DNA from: Saprospiraceae bacterium
Lineage (GTDB): Bacteria > Bacteroidota > Bacteroidia > Chitinophagales > Saprospiraceae
DNA: 8,145 nucleotides
Direction of reading: 5' to 3'
Assembly (NCBI GenBank): GCA_013002475.1
Contig: JABDJM010000378.1
Location: forward strand, 1-8,145
Positions 1 to 7,032 of the stretch are shown here, in pieces. The translations under genes were made by a program, and so were the position numbers. Every line of letters starts with the position of its first letter. The stretch's first letter is position 1. Below the pieces are notes generated by a model. It was given only the letters and a program-made list of their open reading frames with translations. It did no database searches and was not told the origin of the DNA.

Positions 1-319
1 CCTCTTTTGCTTCCTGATTTTCGGGGTTTGAAGTATCTTCAATTCCTGGTGTTATAGGCAAATCCGATCCTGGATCCTTGGTATTTGGTCTTTGGCTATC
101 AGAATTATCTGTGGGAGGGATAACCTCTTTTATTGGATTTTCTGGTTTTGCTGATAGGGTAGCTTCAATAGGGTCTGTGACCACTGGACTTGAATCCGCA
201 ATGACCTCTTGTTCTACAGAGGGAACAATAGTGGGTTCCGCCCTTTTTTCGTTTGCGGTTTGACAAGAATTCAGGGTAAAACACACCAAAAAGACTTTGA
301 ACATCAACATTGAAATCAT
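1..319 (-). CDS. Putative lipoprotein with Pro/Thr/Glu/Ser-rich tether (partial, 3' end outside window)
   Basis: Reading the minus strand from an ATG at 317-319 gives 106 codons with no stop up to the window edge. The N-terminus is a short hydrophobic segment (residues 4-16, one Lys at position 8) followed by LNSC at 16-19, a lipobox with Cys19 (codon 263-265) as the expected lipidated residue. This predicts export and anchoring in the membrane, probably the outer membrane. After the Cys the protein is rich in Pro, Glu, Thr, Ser and Asp with few hydrophobics, which looks like a disordered tether to a domain beyond the window. No acidic run directly follows the Cys, so there is no clear surface-export signal. 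The frame stays open to another ATG at 365-367 (16 residues earlier), and an ATG at 308-310 is also possible. I prefer 319 because it gives a normal signal-peptide length. It diverges from the gldA operon. Function unknown. Confidence 0.75.
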   Translation of the reverse strand, partial: MISMLMFKVFLVCFTLNSCQTANEKRAEPTIVPSVEQEVIADSSPVVTDPIEATLSAKPENPIKEVIPPTDNSDSQRPNTKDPGSDLPITPGIEDTSNPENQEAKE

Positions 320-407
320 CGACCTAAGTTTTAATACTAAATCTGGTTTATTTACGGTTGAGACCATGTGGATGTTTAAGCTGTTTCGCCTGGCTGGCGA
401 TTTTAAC

Positions 408-443
408 CAAAATTAACTGGAAATGGCCGTACATGGGACCAAA
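408..443 (-). promoter_or_regulatory. Putative Bacteroidota-type promoter for the leftward lipoprotein gene
   Basis: On the minus strand, TAATTTTG (415 to 408) matches the TAnnTTTG -7 box of Bacteroidota housekeeping promoters. TTTG (443 to 440) could be the -33 box, 24 bp away, slightly longer than the usual range of about 17-23. Transcription would start near 401-404, giving a leader of roughly 85 nt to the preferred ATG at 319. The prediction rests only on motif match and position; such short AT-rich boxes also occur by chance. Confidence 0.35.
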
Positions 444-477
444 TTTGTCTCCTGAGCATTCAATTTTGCTAATTTTG
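444..477 (+). promoter_or_regulatory. Putative Bacteroidota-type promoter for the gldA operon
   Basis: TTTG at 444-447 and TAATTTTG at 470-477 match the -33 and -7 consensus (TTTG and TAnnTTTG) with a 22-bp spacer. Transcription would begin near 481-484, leaving a very short leader of about 16-19 nt before the gldA ATG at 500. That leader contains AAAAGGA (489-495), a Shine-Dalgarno-like stretch 4 nt before the start. The -33 box is half of the palindrome CAAATTTG (440-447), whose other half could serve the divergent gene. The position just upstream of the first gene in the train supports the call. Confidence 0.5.
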
Positions 478-499
478 TGCCCCAGTTCAAAAGGATTAC

Positions 500-1408
500 A
501 TGTCGGTAAAAATTGCCAACCTCACAAAGTTGTTCGGATCTCAGAAAGCGCTTGATGGGATCAGTTTTGAAGCCAGGCCAGGAGAGATCCTAGGTTTTCT
601 GGGGCCAAATGGTGCTGGCAAGTCTACCACCATGAAGATCATCACCTGTTTTATTCCCCAGAATGAGGGCAAAGTAGAGGTTTGTGGTTTCGATACGGAG
701 GAAGATAGTCTAGCTGTAAGAACTCAAATCGGTTATTTGCCGGAGCAAAATCCATTGTACAAGGATATGTATGTCCGTGAGTATCTCACTTTTGTAGGGA
801 AGACTTACGGGATCACGAATTTGTCTGATCGAGTGGATCAGATGATTTCGATGACCGGTCTGGAACGTGAGCAACACAAAAAGATAGGAACTTTGTCAAA
901 AGGCTACCGCCAAAGAGTTGGTCTGGCCCAGGCGATGATCCACGATCCCAAGGTTTTGATCCTGGACGAACCGACCTCCGGTCTCGATCCTAATCAACTT
1001 GAGGAGATCCGAAATTTGATAAAGAAAATTGGAAAGGAAAAAACAGTCATTCTTTCCACACATATTATGCAAGAGGTACAGGCCCTCTGCGATCGCGTTG
1101 TCATTATTGATAAGGGGAAGATCGTCGCAGATGATAAAATTGATGCCCTTACTGATATGGGTGGCTCCCAGGAAATTATTGACCTGGAATTTGCTGAGAG
1201 CCCAACCATTCAGCAATTGGAAACGATCGAAGGAGTCAAAAATGTTTCCCATTTGGGAGGAAAAAAGTTCCGCTTGTTTACTCAGTCAAAAAAAGATCTT
1301 AGACCGGCTATTTTTCAATGGGCCGCCGATAAGGGATTGGTTTTGCTCGAAATGAAGAAGAAAGAATCTTCGGTAGAGGATGTGTTTAAATCACTTACGA
1401 ATAAGTAG
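500..1408 (+). CDS. gldA: Gliding-motility-type ABC transporter ATP-binding protein GldA
   Basis: This 302-residue protein is the cytoplasmic ATPase of the GldA/GldF/GldG ABC transporter, which energises the GldF permease. The motifs are complete: Walker A GPNGAGKST at 35-43, Q-loop Gln83 (PEQNP), signature LSKGYRQRV at 132-140 (the LSKGY variant common in ABC-2 exporter ATPases), Walker B VLILDEP at 152-158, D-loop SGLD at 160-163 and switch His188 (STH). Residues about 225-300 form a C-terminal extension resembling the DUF4162-type domain of ABC-2 ATPases. The ATG is preceded by AAAAGGA, and the TAG stop directly abuts the gldF ATG. In Flavobacterium johnsoniae GldA was described as needed for gliding, but homologues also occur in bacteria not known to glide, so the transported substrate is unknown. 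The assignment as GldA rather than a general ABC-2 ATPase leans on the following gldF and gldG. Confidence 0.92.
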   Translation: MSVKIANLTKLFGSQKALDGISFEARPGEILGFLGPNGAGKSTTMKIITCFIPQNEGKVEVCGFDTEEDSLAVRTQIGYLPEQNPLYKDMYVREYLTFVGKTYGITNLSDRVDQMISMTGLEREQHKKIGTLSKGYRQRVGLAQAMIHDPKVLILDEPTSGLDPNQLEEIRNLIKKIGKEKTVILSTHIMQEVQALCDRVVIIDKGKIVADDKIDALTDMGGSQEIIDLEFAESPTIQQLETIEGVKNVSHLGGKKFRLFTQSKKDLRPAIFQWAADKGLVLLEMKKKESSVEDVFKSLTNK

Positions 1409-2140
1409 ATGGCTAGTATTTTTTGGAAAGAATTGAATGCTCTTTTTAGCTCGTTGATCGGCTACGTCGTGATCGCAGTATTTCTTTTGCTATTGGGTCT
1501 GACCCTGTGGGTTTTTCCAGACTACTCAATCCTGAATTACAATTATGCCACTCTTCAACAGCTATTTGATATTGCTCCACTGATCTTTCTTTTCTTGATC
1601 CCTGCAATTACCATGAGGAGTTTTGCGGAAGAAAATCAAACAGGGACCATTGAATTACTCGCAACCAGACCCATTTCAGATTTTTCCATTGTCTTAGGAA
1701 AGTTTCTGGCCAATCTGATGCTTGTTGCTTTTGCTCTACTGCCCACCGTCTTATATTATTACACTGTTTCAGTGCTTGGAAGTCCTCCAGGCAACATTGA
1801 TGGGGGAGCTGTTTTGGGATCCTATCTGGGATTGTTCTTACTGGGAGCAGTATTTACGGCTATAGGAATATTTAGTAGCTCTTTGACCCGCAATCAAATC
1901 GTGGCTTTTGTGCTTGGTATTTTTCTATGCTTTATTTTTTATTGGGGCTTTTCATTTATCAGTAAGATGCCGGGCTTCATTGGGAACATGGACGCCATTT
2001 TGCAAAAAATGGGGATTGAATATCATTATGCCAGCATTAGTCGGGGCTTATTAGATACAAGAGATCTTATCTACTTCTTATCAGTGTCCGCGTTGTTCTT
2101 ATTTCTGACACAATTTTCCATGGAAAGAAGAAAATGGTAA
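1409..2140 (+). CDS. gldF: ABC-2 type permease GldF
   Basis: This 243-residue integral membrane protein is the predicted permease partner of GldA. It shows six hydrophobic segments at about 17-36, 52-68, 93-121, 134-157, 163-184 and 218-235, the usual ABC-2 permease layout. The motif MRSFAEENQTGTIELLATRP (69-88), after the second segment, is the coupling-helix region typical of GldF/NosY-like permeases, where an E(E/R)xxGTxELL sequence contacts the ATPase. The start codon follows the gldA stop with no intervening base, and the 3' end overlaps the proposed gldG start by 7 nt, so translation of all three is probably coupled. The protein ends in a basic tail (MERRKW), expected to lie in the cytoplasm. 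Family membership is clear from sequence and context; the substrate is unknown. Confidence 0.9.
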   Translation: MASIFWKELNALFSSLIGYVVIAVFLLLLGLTLWVFPDYSILNYNYATLQQLFDIAPLIFLFLIPAITMRSFAEENQTGTIELLATRPISDFSIVLGKFLANLMLVAFALLPTVLYYYTVSVLGSPPGNIDGGAVLGSYLGLFLLGAVFTAIGIFSSSLTRNQIVAFVLGIFLCFIFYWGFSFISKMPGFIGNMDAILQKMGIEYHYASISRGLLDTRDLIYFLSVSALFLFLTQFSMERRKW

Positions 2141-3858
2141 AGGGGATGAGTAACAAAAGATCAAAATCGATTGTCAATATTCTTCTCGTTTTCGGAATCA
2201 TGATTTTCGTGAATATCATCGGTCACGTCTTTTATGGAACGCTGGACATGACCGAGGAAAAAAGATTTACACTGACCCCTGCCACAAAAAAACTACTTGC
2301 CCAGGAAACAGGTCCCATATTTATCAGGGTGTTTCTGGAAGGGGAATTTCCTGCCGGATTCAAACGATTGCAGGAAGCAACCAGGGATGTAATCGAAGAT
2401 TTCCGAACTCATAATCCTGAGATCAATTATGTATTTGACAATCCCTCGGATGGAAATCCCCAGGAAATTAACGAACGTAGAAAGGCCTTGGGTGAAAAAA
2501 ACATTTATCCAACAAATCTGAGGGTGAAAGATGTAGATGAAACCAAACAACTAATTATTTATCCCTACGCTCTTATCAATTTGGGGAATCGTGAAGTCTC
2601 CATAAATCTTCTTGAAAGTGAAGTGATCGGAGTTCCCAATGAAGTAGTGCTAAATAATTCTGTGGCATTGCTTGAATACAAACTTGCGAATGCCATTCAG
2701 AAACTAATTCTTACGAGACGAAATAAGATCATCTTTTTACAAGGACATGAAGAGTTAAACAGAAACCAGGTAAAGGATCTGAGAGCCACTTTAGCTCCTT
2801 TCTATGATACTGATCTTGTGAATTTAGATTCTGTCGTTTCGGTACCATCTTCCATTGATGTGATGGTCATCGCTAAACCAAAAAACACCTTTTCAGAGAA
2901 GGATAAATTTAAGATTGACCAGTATGTCATGAATGGTGGGAAAGTGATGTGGTTGATTGACAGGCTGGCTGTTAACCTGGATAGTTTGCAGGGTCGAAGC
3001 GACTATATTCCTAATGACTATCCCTTGAATATTGAGGACCAACTTTTTAAGTATGGAGCCAGGGTCCAACCAAACCTCATCCTTGACCTTGAATGTACCA
3101 GAATACCTTTGGTCTCTGGTCAACTCGGATCGGGCAAACAGTTTGATCTCTTTCCCTGGTACTATCATCCATTGGTCGCTCCTAAGTCCAGCCATCCGAT
3201 CGTGAAGAGTCTCGATAGGGTTAACTTATTTTTTCCTTCTTCGGTGGATACTGTAAAAACAAAAACTCCGGTAAAGTCTACTGTTCTTCTTAGTTCTTCA
3301 GCCAGGAGCAGACTTCAATTCACGCCGGTCAGGCTAGATTTTGAGATCCTTCGTTACGAACCTGATCCTTCCAAGTTTAATAAAGGTGAGCAACCCATTG
3401 CAGTTTTGCTTGAGGGGGAATTTGCTTCGTTGTATGAAAATCGGGTTCCGGAACAAATGGCCTCAGGTCTATCCTCTCTTGGTCTTGAGTATAAAACAAG
3501 ATCAGTTCCTAACCGGATGATCGTGGTAGGAGACGGGGATATTGCAAAGAACCTTTACAACAGCGAAACGGATGAATTCCAACCCTTAGGGTACAATAAA
3601 TTTGAGCGCCGTCCTTTTCAGGCCAACAAGGATTTCATGATCAACAGTATAGAATACCTGATGGATGATGAAGGTGTGATCGAGGCCCGGAGTAAGGAGG
3701 TGAAATTGCGAATGTTGGATACAGTTCGGGCAAGATCCCAGCGAGGTACCTGGCAATTTGTAAATATCGGCTTACCGCTAATTTTCCTATTTGGTTTTGG
3801 CTTCCTTTACAATTATTGGAGAAGAAAAAAATACGGCAAACATAATCGTGCAGCATGA
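2134..3858 (+). CDS. gldG: Gliding-associated ABC transporter extracytoplasmic component GldG
   Basis: This 574-residue protein is predicted to be anchored by an N-terminal helix (about 12-33) and a C-terminal helix (about 542-562), with a large extracytoplasmic region between them and a basic cytoplasmic tail. Just after the first helix comes DMTEEKRFTLTPATKKLL (38-55), the conserved opening of GldG/ABC-auxiliary proteins. Residues about 197-290 look like the glutamine-amidotransferase-like alpha/beta fold of this family (strands around KIIFLQGHEE and IDVMVIAKP, then a helix and KVMWLID). I see no obvious catalytic triad, which fits a binding or structural role. The ATG at 2134 lies inside the end of gldF. 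A second in-frame ATG at 2146 would leave a 5-nt gap, but its purine run (AAAGGGG) directly abuts the start, so I keep 2134. The protein probably works with GldA and GldF. Confidence 0.9.
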   Translation: MVKGMSNKRSKSIVNILLVFGIMIFVNIIGHVFYGTLDMTEEKRFTLTPATKKLLAQETGPIFIRVFLEGEFPAGFKRLQEATRDVIEDFRTHNPEINYVFDNPSDGNPQEINERRKALGEKNIYPTNLRVKDVDETKQLIIYPYALINLGNREVSINLLESEVIGVPNEVVLNNSVALLEYKLANAIQKLILTRRNKIIFLQGHEELNRNQVKDLRATLAPFYDTDLVNLDSVVSVPSSIDVMVIAKPKNTFSEKDKFKIDQYVMNGGKVMWLIDRLAVNLDSLQGRSDYIPNDYPLNIEDQLFKYGARVQPNLILDLECTRIPLVSGQLGSGKQFDLFPWYYHPLVAPKSSHPIVKSLDRVNLFFPSSVDTVKTKTPVKSTVLLSSSARSRLQFTPVRLDFEILRYEPDPSKFNKGEQPIAVLLEGEFASLYENRVPEQMASGLSSLGLEYKTRSVPNRMIVVGDGDIAKNLYNSETDEFQPLGYNKFERRPFQANKDFMINSIEYLMDDEGVIEARSKEVKLRMLDTVRARSQRGTWQFVNIGLPLIFLFGFGFLYNYWRRKKYGKHNRAA

Positions 3859-4859
3859 ACAGAACAGTAGGACTCATACTTTTATTTTTATTTCTGGGTT
3901 TTGGAGCCTGGTTTGCCCTGAAAAAAACTTCGCAGTCAGCTAGTTCTTCCAGCATTAGCTGGGACAGGGATTTCAAAATTGAGAATACGGAAGGGATTAC
4001 TAAAATATTCCTGGCTGATAAAAGGGGGAAGACAGCCATCCTTGAAAAACAGGATGATGGTTGGTGGACTATTGACGGTGGTCGAAGAGCGAATCCCTTT
4101 ATTCATAAAAACATGCTCGAGGTTGTCAGTAAAATGGAGTATCAATACCTTCTTGGAAAAGCTGAAGAAGAGAATGTAATTAAAAGGATGGCGACCAGCG
4201 GAATTAAGGTTGAACTGTATGATAAGAATGATAAAAATGTTTCCACTTTTTATGTAGGTCCGAATTCCAGGAATCATGAGGGAACCTATTTCATGAAAGA
4301 AGGGTCTGAGCATCCACAGATCATGAATATCCCAGGCTTTGTTGGAGATCTGAGGCCTAGGTTTGAAATTGCCAAGGAGCGGTGGTGGGATAAAACCGTA
4401 ATAGGGGAGGACCCGAAAAAAATTCAACGAGTTCGGGTATTCTACCCTAAGCAGAAATCTGCCTCTTTTGAAATCGAAAAGATGAATGGAGAATGGACTG
4501 CCAAGCCTTTGGATCCCCTTGTCCCTCCTTTTAAGGCGGCCCCTAATGCAGAACTGATAGAAACCTATCTGGAAAACTTTTCATCCAGGATTGCAGAGGG
4601 AATTCGGAACGGACACCCCTCTGAAGAGGAGATCACCAAACAGATCCCCTTTGCAGAAGTAACTACTCAGGTAATTGATGGTCCGGAAAAGACAATATCA
4701 TTTTATCCTATCTACCCCGAACTTCGTGATGATGCCAGTGTCCTGCAGGCAAGCTCAGAGGTGGAAAGGATGTGGGCAAAAGAAACTGGTGGGGATTATT
4801 ATACTACCCAATTGCGGGTTTTTTCCCCGATATTCAGGTCTTATAAATCGTTCTACTAG
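3855..4859 (+). CDS. DUF4340-like membrane-anchored protein, candidate fourth subunit of the Gld ABC complex
   Basis: This 334-residue protein has one hydrophobic segment near its N-terminus (about 5-22) followed by Lys-Lys, then a soluble region expected on the extracytoplasmic side. The body resembles DUF4340, a domain often found beside GldG-like ABC components. It seems to contain two related units. Residues about 48-94 (ITKIFLADKRGKTAILEK, then GWWTID, then an alpha-helical stretch) parallel residues about 190-243 (IQRVRVFYPKQKSASFEIEK, then GEWTAKP, then AELIETYLENF). A WWDKT motif (176-181) sits between them. The ATG overlaps the gldG stop as ATGA, the strongest sign that it belongs with gldG and is translated with it. 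A role as an extracytoplasmic partner of GldG is inferred from context, not from a characterised relative. Confidence 0.72.
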   Translation: MNRTVGLILLFLFLGFGAWFALKKTSQSASSSSISWDRDFKIENTEGITKIFLADKRGKTAILEKQDDGWWTIDGGRRANPFIHKNMLEVVSKMEYQYLLGKAEEENVIKRMATSGIKVELYDKNDKNVSTFYVGPNSRNHEGTYFMKEGSEHPQIMNIPGFVGDLRPRFEIAKERWWDKTVIGEDPKKIQRVRVFYPKQKSASFEIEKMNGEWTAKPLDPLVPPFKAAPNAELIETYLENFSSRIAEGIRNGHPSEEEITKQIPFAEVTTQVIDGPEKTISFYPIYPELRDDASVLQASSEVERMWAKETGGDYYTTQLRVFSPIFRSYKSFY

Positions 4860-4861
4860 AA

Positions 4862-6094
4862 ATGCTAAAAAAACTCGCTATACCCTCCCTGTTATTAGCA
4901 ATCGTCTCCCTTGGTTTTACAATCAACCATAGTGACCTTGCAGATGACTGGGGATTTTTTGGACACAAGAGAATTAATCGGCTTTCAATATTCACTCTTC
5001 CTCCTTCGCTTTTCGGTTTTTACAAAAAGAATGTTGAGTATATCACCGAGCATGCCGTGGATCCGGATAAGAGAAGGTATGCCACTGTCCATGAAGGAGT
5101 CCGGCATTACATCGATCTTGATCATTGGGGAGAGTACCCTTACGATAATGTACCAAGAACATTTTCTGATGCTGTCCGGAAATATTTAAAGCTGAGCCAT
5201 ATTAGTCCTGCAGGGGATACCACCCAAATGGATCTAATTTATTCTCAGGACAAACCAGATTTACTGGAGGTCAAATACCGTAGAAAGACTTTCAATATCT
5301 CCCAGTTTCAGTTCGACAAATTCTACAAGACCAAAATTTTTAACAATCAAGCTTACTATGAAGGTCCTTGGACCTTTCCGGTATCTGAGCTGCAGAATAA
5401 TTGGAAAATGGATTTTCAGGTGCCTGAAGGATCCCTGCATTTTGAAGATGGATTTTCTGAATATGGTATCCTGCCTTACAATATGTTGGATTACCAAAAT
5501 AAACTGACTGCTGCCTTTGTCGCCATGAATCCTGAATCCATCCTCAGGATCTCCGCTGATTTTGGACACTACATAGGAGATGCTCATGTTCCTTTGCACA
5601 CTACCTCGAATTACAATGGTCAACTGACCAATCAACTAGGGATCCATGCTTTCTGGGAAAGCCGGATCCCTGAGCTTTTAGCAGACAAGCAATGGGACTT
5701 CTTTGTTGGACAAGCTGACTATATTGAAGAGCCTGCTAGCTATTTCTGGGACATAGTACTTGCCAGTAATCGTTTGGTGGATTCTGTTTTGTCTGTAGAA
5801 AAACGATTGAGCAATGAATTCCCGGAAGACAGTCAGTTCTGTCAGGATCTTCGGAATGGAAATCCTGTCCGCACCCAGTGTGCTGATTATACAGCAGCGT
5901 TTGATGAGGCTATGGGTGGCATGGTTGAGGATCGAATGTGTGCCTCCATTTTGTCAATTGGTTCATGCTGGTACACCGCATGGGTGGATGCAGGCAGACC
6001 AGACCTGTCTGAGCTATACCTTGAGGGTGCTACCCAGGTCGAAGAACTTGAAATTGAGCCATCCGTCACTCCGTTCCGGGCCCACGAAAATTAA
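4862..6094 (+). CDS. Secreted zinc-dependent phospholipase C / P1-nuclease superfamily protein
   Basis: This 410-residue protein starts with a signal-peptide-like segment (LysLys then a hydrophobic stretch, about 5-20) and should act outside the cytoplasm as a trinuclear-zinc phosphoesterase. Candidate metal ligands are Trp30, His35, Asp67, His82, His236, Asp240, His246, His262 and Glu266. These match, in order and largely in spacing, those of P1 nuclease (W1, H6, D45, H60, H116, D120, H126, H149, D153) and Bacillus cereus phospholipase C, whose last ligand is also Glu. The core reads GHYIGDAHVPLH (235-246) then HAFWE (262-266). About 150 residues separate His82 from His236, roughly 100 more than in either model enzyme. 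Four Cys (327, 340, 360, 369) near the C-terminus could form disulfides. The substrate (phospholipid or nucleic acid) cannot be told from sequence. The ATG is 2 nt after the preceding stop; the next gene is 5 nt away. Confidence 0.8.
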   Translation: MLKKLAIPSLLLAIVSLGFTINHSDLADDWGFFGHKRINRLSIFTLPPSLFGFYKKNVEYITEHAVDPDKRRYATVHEGVRHYIDLDHWGEYPYDNVPRTFSDAVRKYLKLSHISPAGDTTQMDLIYSQDKPDLLEVKYRRKTFNISQFQFDKFYKTKIFNNQAYYEGPWTFPVSELQNNWKMDFQVPEGSLHFEDGFSEYGILPYNMLDYQNKLTAAFVAMNPESILRISADFGHYIGDAHVPLHTTSNYNGQLTNQLGIHAFWESRIPELLADKQWDFFVGQADYIEEPASYFWDIVLASNRLVDSVLSVEKRLSNEFPEDSQFCQDLRNGNPVRTQCADYTAAFDEAMGGMVEDRMCASILSIGSCWYTAWVDAGRPDLSELYLEGATQVEELEIEPSVTPFRAHEN

Positions 6095-6099
6095 TCTGA

Positions 6100-7032
6100 A
6101 TGAAGAATTCCCTCTTTTTGGCAATGAAGGGATTTGCCATGGGTATTGCTGAAACCATCCCCGGAGTTTCCGGAGGAACGATTGCCTTTATCACGGGGAT
6201 TTACGAAGACCTTCTCAACAGCATCAAAGCCTTTGGTCCGGAGCTGATTTCCGGTTTCAAAGATTCCGGTATTTCTGGTGCCTGGAAAGCAATCAACGGA
6301 AACTTCCTGGTTGTGCTGTTAATTGGAATGGCTGTTGGCCTTGTGAGTGGAGTATTTGGTGTAGTACATCTTCTGGAAAATTATCCACCGGTCATCTGGG
6401 CTTTCTTCTTTGGGCTAATTATCGCCTCGGTCATCTATATCGGTGGGCAGGTTGAAAAGTGGCAGGCAGGAGAATTAATTGGTTTTGTCCTTGCAACAGC
6501 TATCGCATTTGGTGTTACTGTGCTGACTCCGGCCCAGGGATCCGAAGCCCTCTGGTTTGTGTTTATTTCCGGAGCAATTGCCATAAGTGCCCTTATCCTT
6601 CCCGGGATCTCAGGTTCGTTTATGCTGCTGATCATGGGCATGTATAGTTTGATCATCCCTTCCTTAAAAAGTGTGTTAACTGAGATGGATCAGGCATCCC
6701 TGATCATTATTCTCGTTTTTGCATTGGGAGCCATATTTGGCCTGGCAAGTTTTTCGAGGATCCTAAGTTGGACCTTTAAAAACTACAGGTCAGTAACCTT
6801 GGCCACATTGACTGGTTTTATGGTTGGATCTTTAGGAAAGATCTGGCCCTGGCGGAATGTCCTGCAGTACAGAACAAACTCAAGAGGAGAGCAGGTGCCA
6901 TTTATTGAAGATTGGGTAATGCCCGGACAATACGAGGGAGATCCGCTAATCCTTTTTTCGGTACTTGCTGCAGTTGCCGGATTTTCACTAGTATTTTTCT
7001 TATCCAAATTTGACGAAAAAACAGAGCATTGA
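6100..7032 (+). CDS. DUF368 membrane protein, probable undecaprenyl-phosphate translocase (PopT-like)
   Basis: This 310-residue polytopic membrane protein belongs to the DUF368 family. Its hallmark is a pair of related motifs, PGVSGGT (21-27) in GIAETIPGVSGGTIAF and PGISGS (168-173) in ALILPGISGSFMLLIMGMY, which reflect an inverted internal duplication with re-entrant hairpins. Hydrophobic segments lie at about 69-93, 96-117, 125-142, 152-185, 199-218, 231-246 and 284-302. DUF368 proteins (PopT) have been shown in other bacteria to help return undecaprenyl phosphate, the carrier lipid for peptidoglycan and surface glycans, across the inner membrane; I infer the same role here. The length is normal and the frame intact. 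The ATG is 5 nt after the zinc-hydrolase stop, and the stop overlaps the aroE start. Only one copy is present. Confidence 0.88.
   Translation: MKNSLFLAMKGFAMGIAETIPGVSGGTIAFITGIYEDLLNSIKAFGPELISGFKDSGISGAWKAINGNFLVVLLIGMAVGLVSGVFGVVHLLENYPPVIWAFFFGLIIASVIYIGGQVEKWQAGELIGFVLATAIAFGVTVLTPAQGSEALWFVFISGAIAISALILPGISGSFMLLIMGMYSLIIPSLKSVLTEMDQASLIIILVFALGAIFGLASFSRILSWTFKNYRSVTLATLTGFMVGSLGKIWPWRNVLQYRTNSRGEQVPFIEDWVMPGQYEGDPLILFSVLAAVAGFSLVFFLSKFDEKTEH

Noticed and set aside
78..263. Plus-strand open frame of 61 codons opposite the lipoprotein gene
   Set aside because: It has no family-like features, while the minus strand in the same region has a signal peptide, lipobox and long open frame.
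358..555. Plus-strand open frame of 65 codons running into gldA
   Set aside because: It would contain the predicted gldA promoter and overlap the GldA start by 56 nt in another frame; no recognisable protein features.
896..1252. Minus-strand open frame of 118 codons inside gldA
   Set aside because: It lies opposite the Walker B and switch regions of a clearly real GldA and shows no motif of its own.
2134..2148. Possible frameshift or fusion at the gldF/gldG overlap
   Set aside because: Both proteins are complete with natural ends (basic tail of GldF, anchor of GldG); the 7-nt overlap is ordinary operon packing.
3936..4427. Minus-strand open frame of 163 codons opposite the DUF4340-like gene
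   Set aside because: The plus-strand protein has an N-terminal anchor, an internal duplication and operon-style junctions; the minus frame shows none of these.
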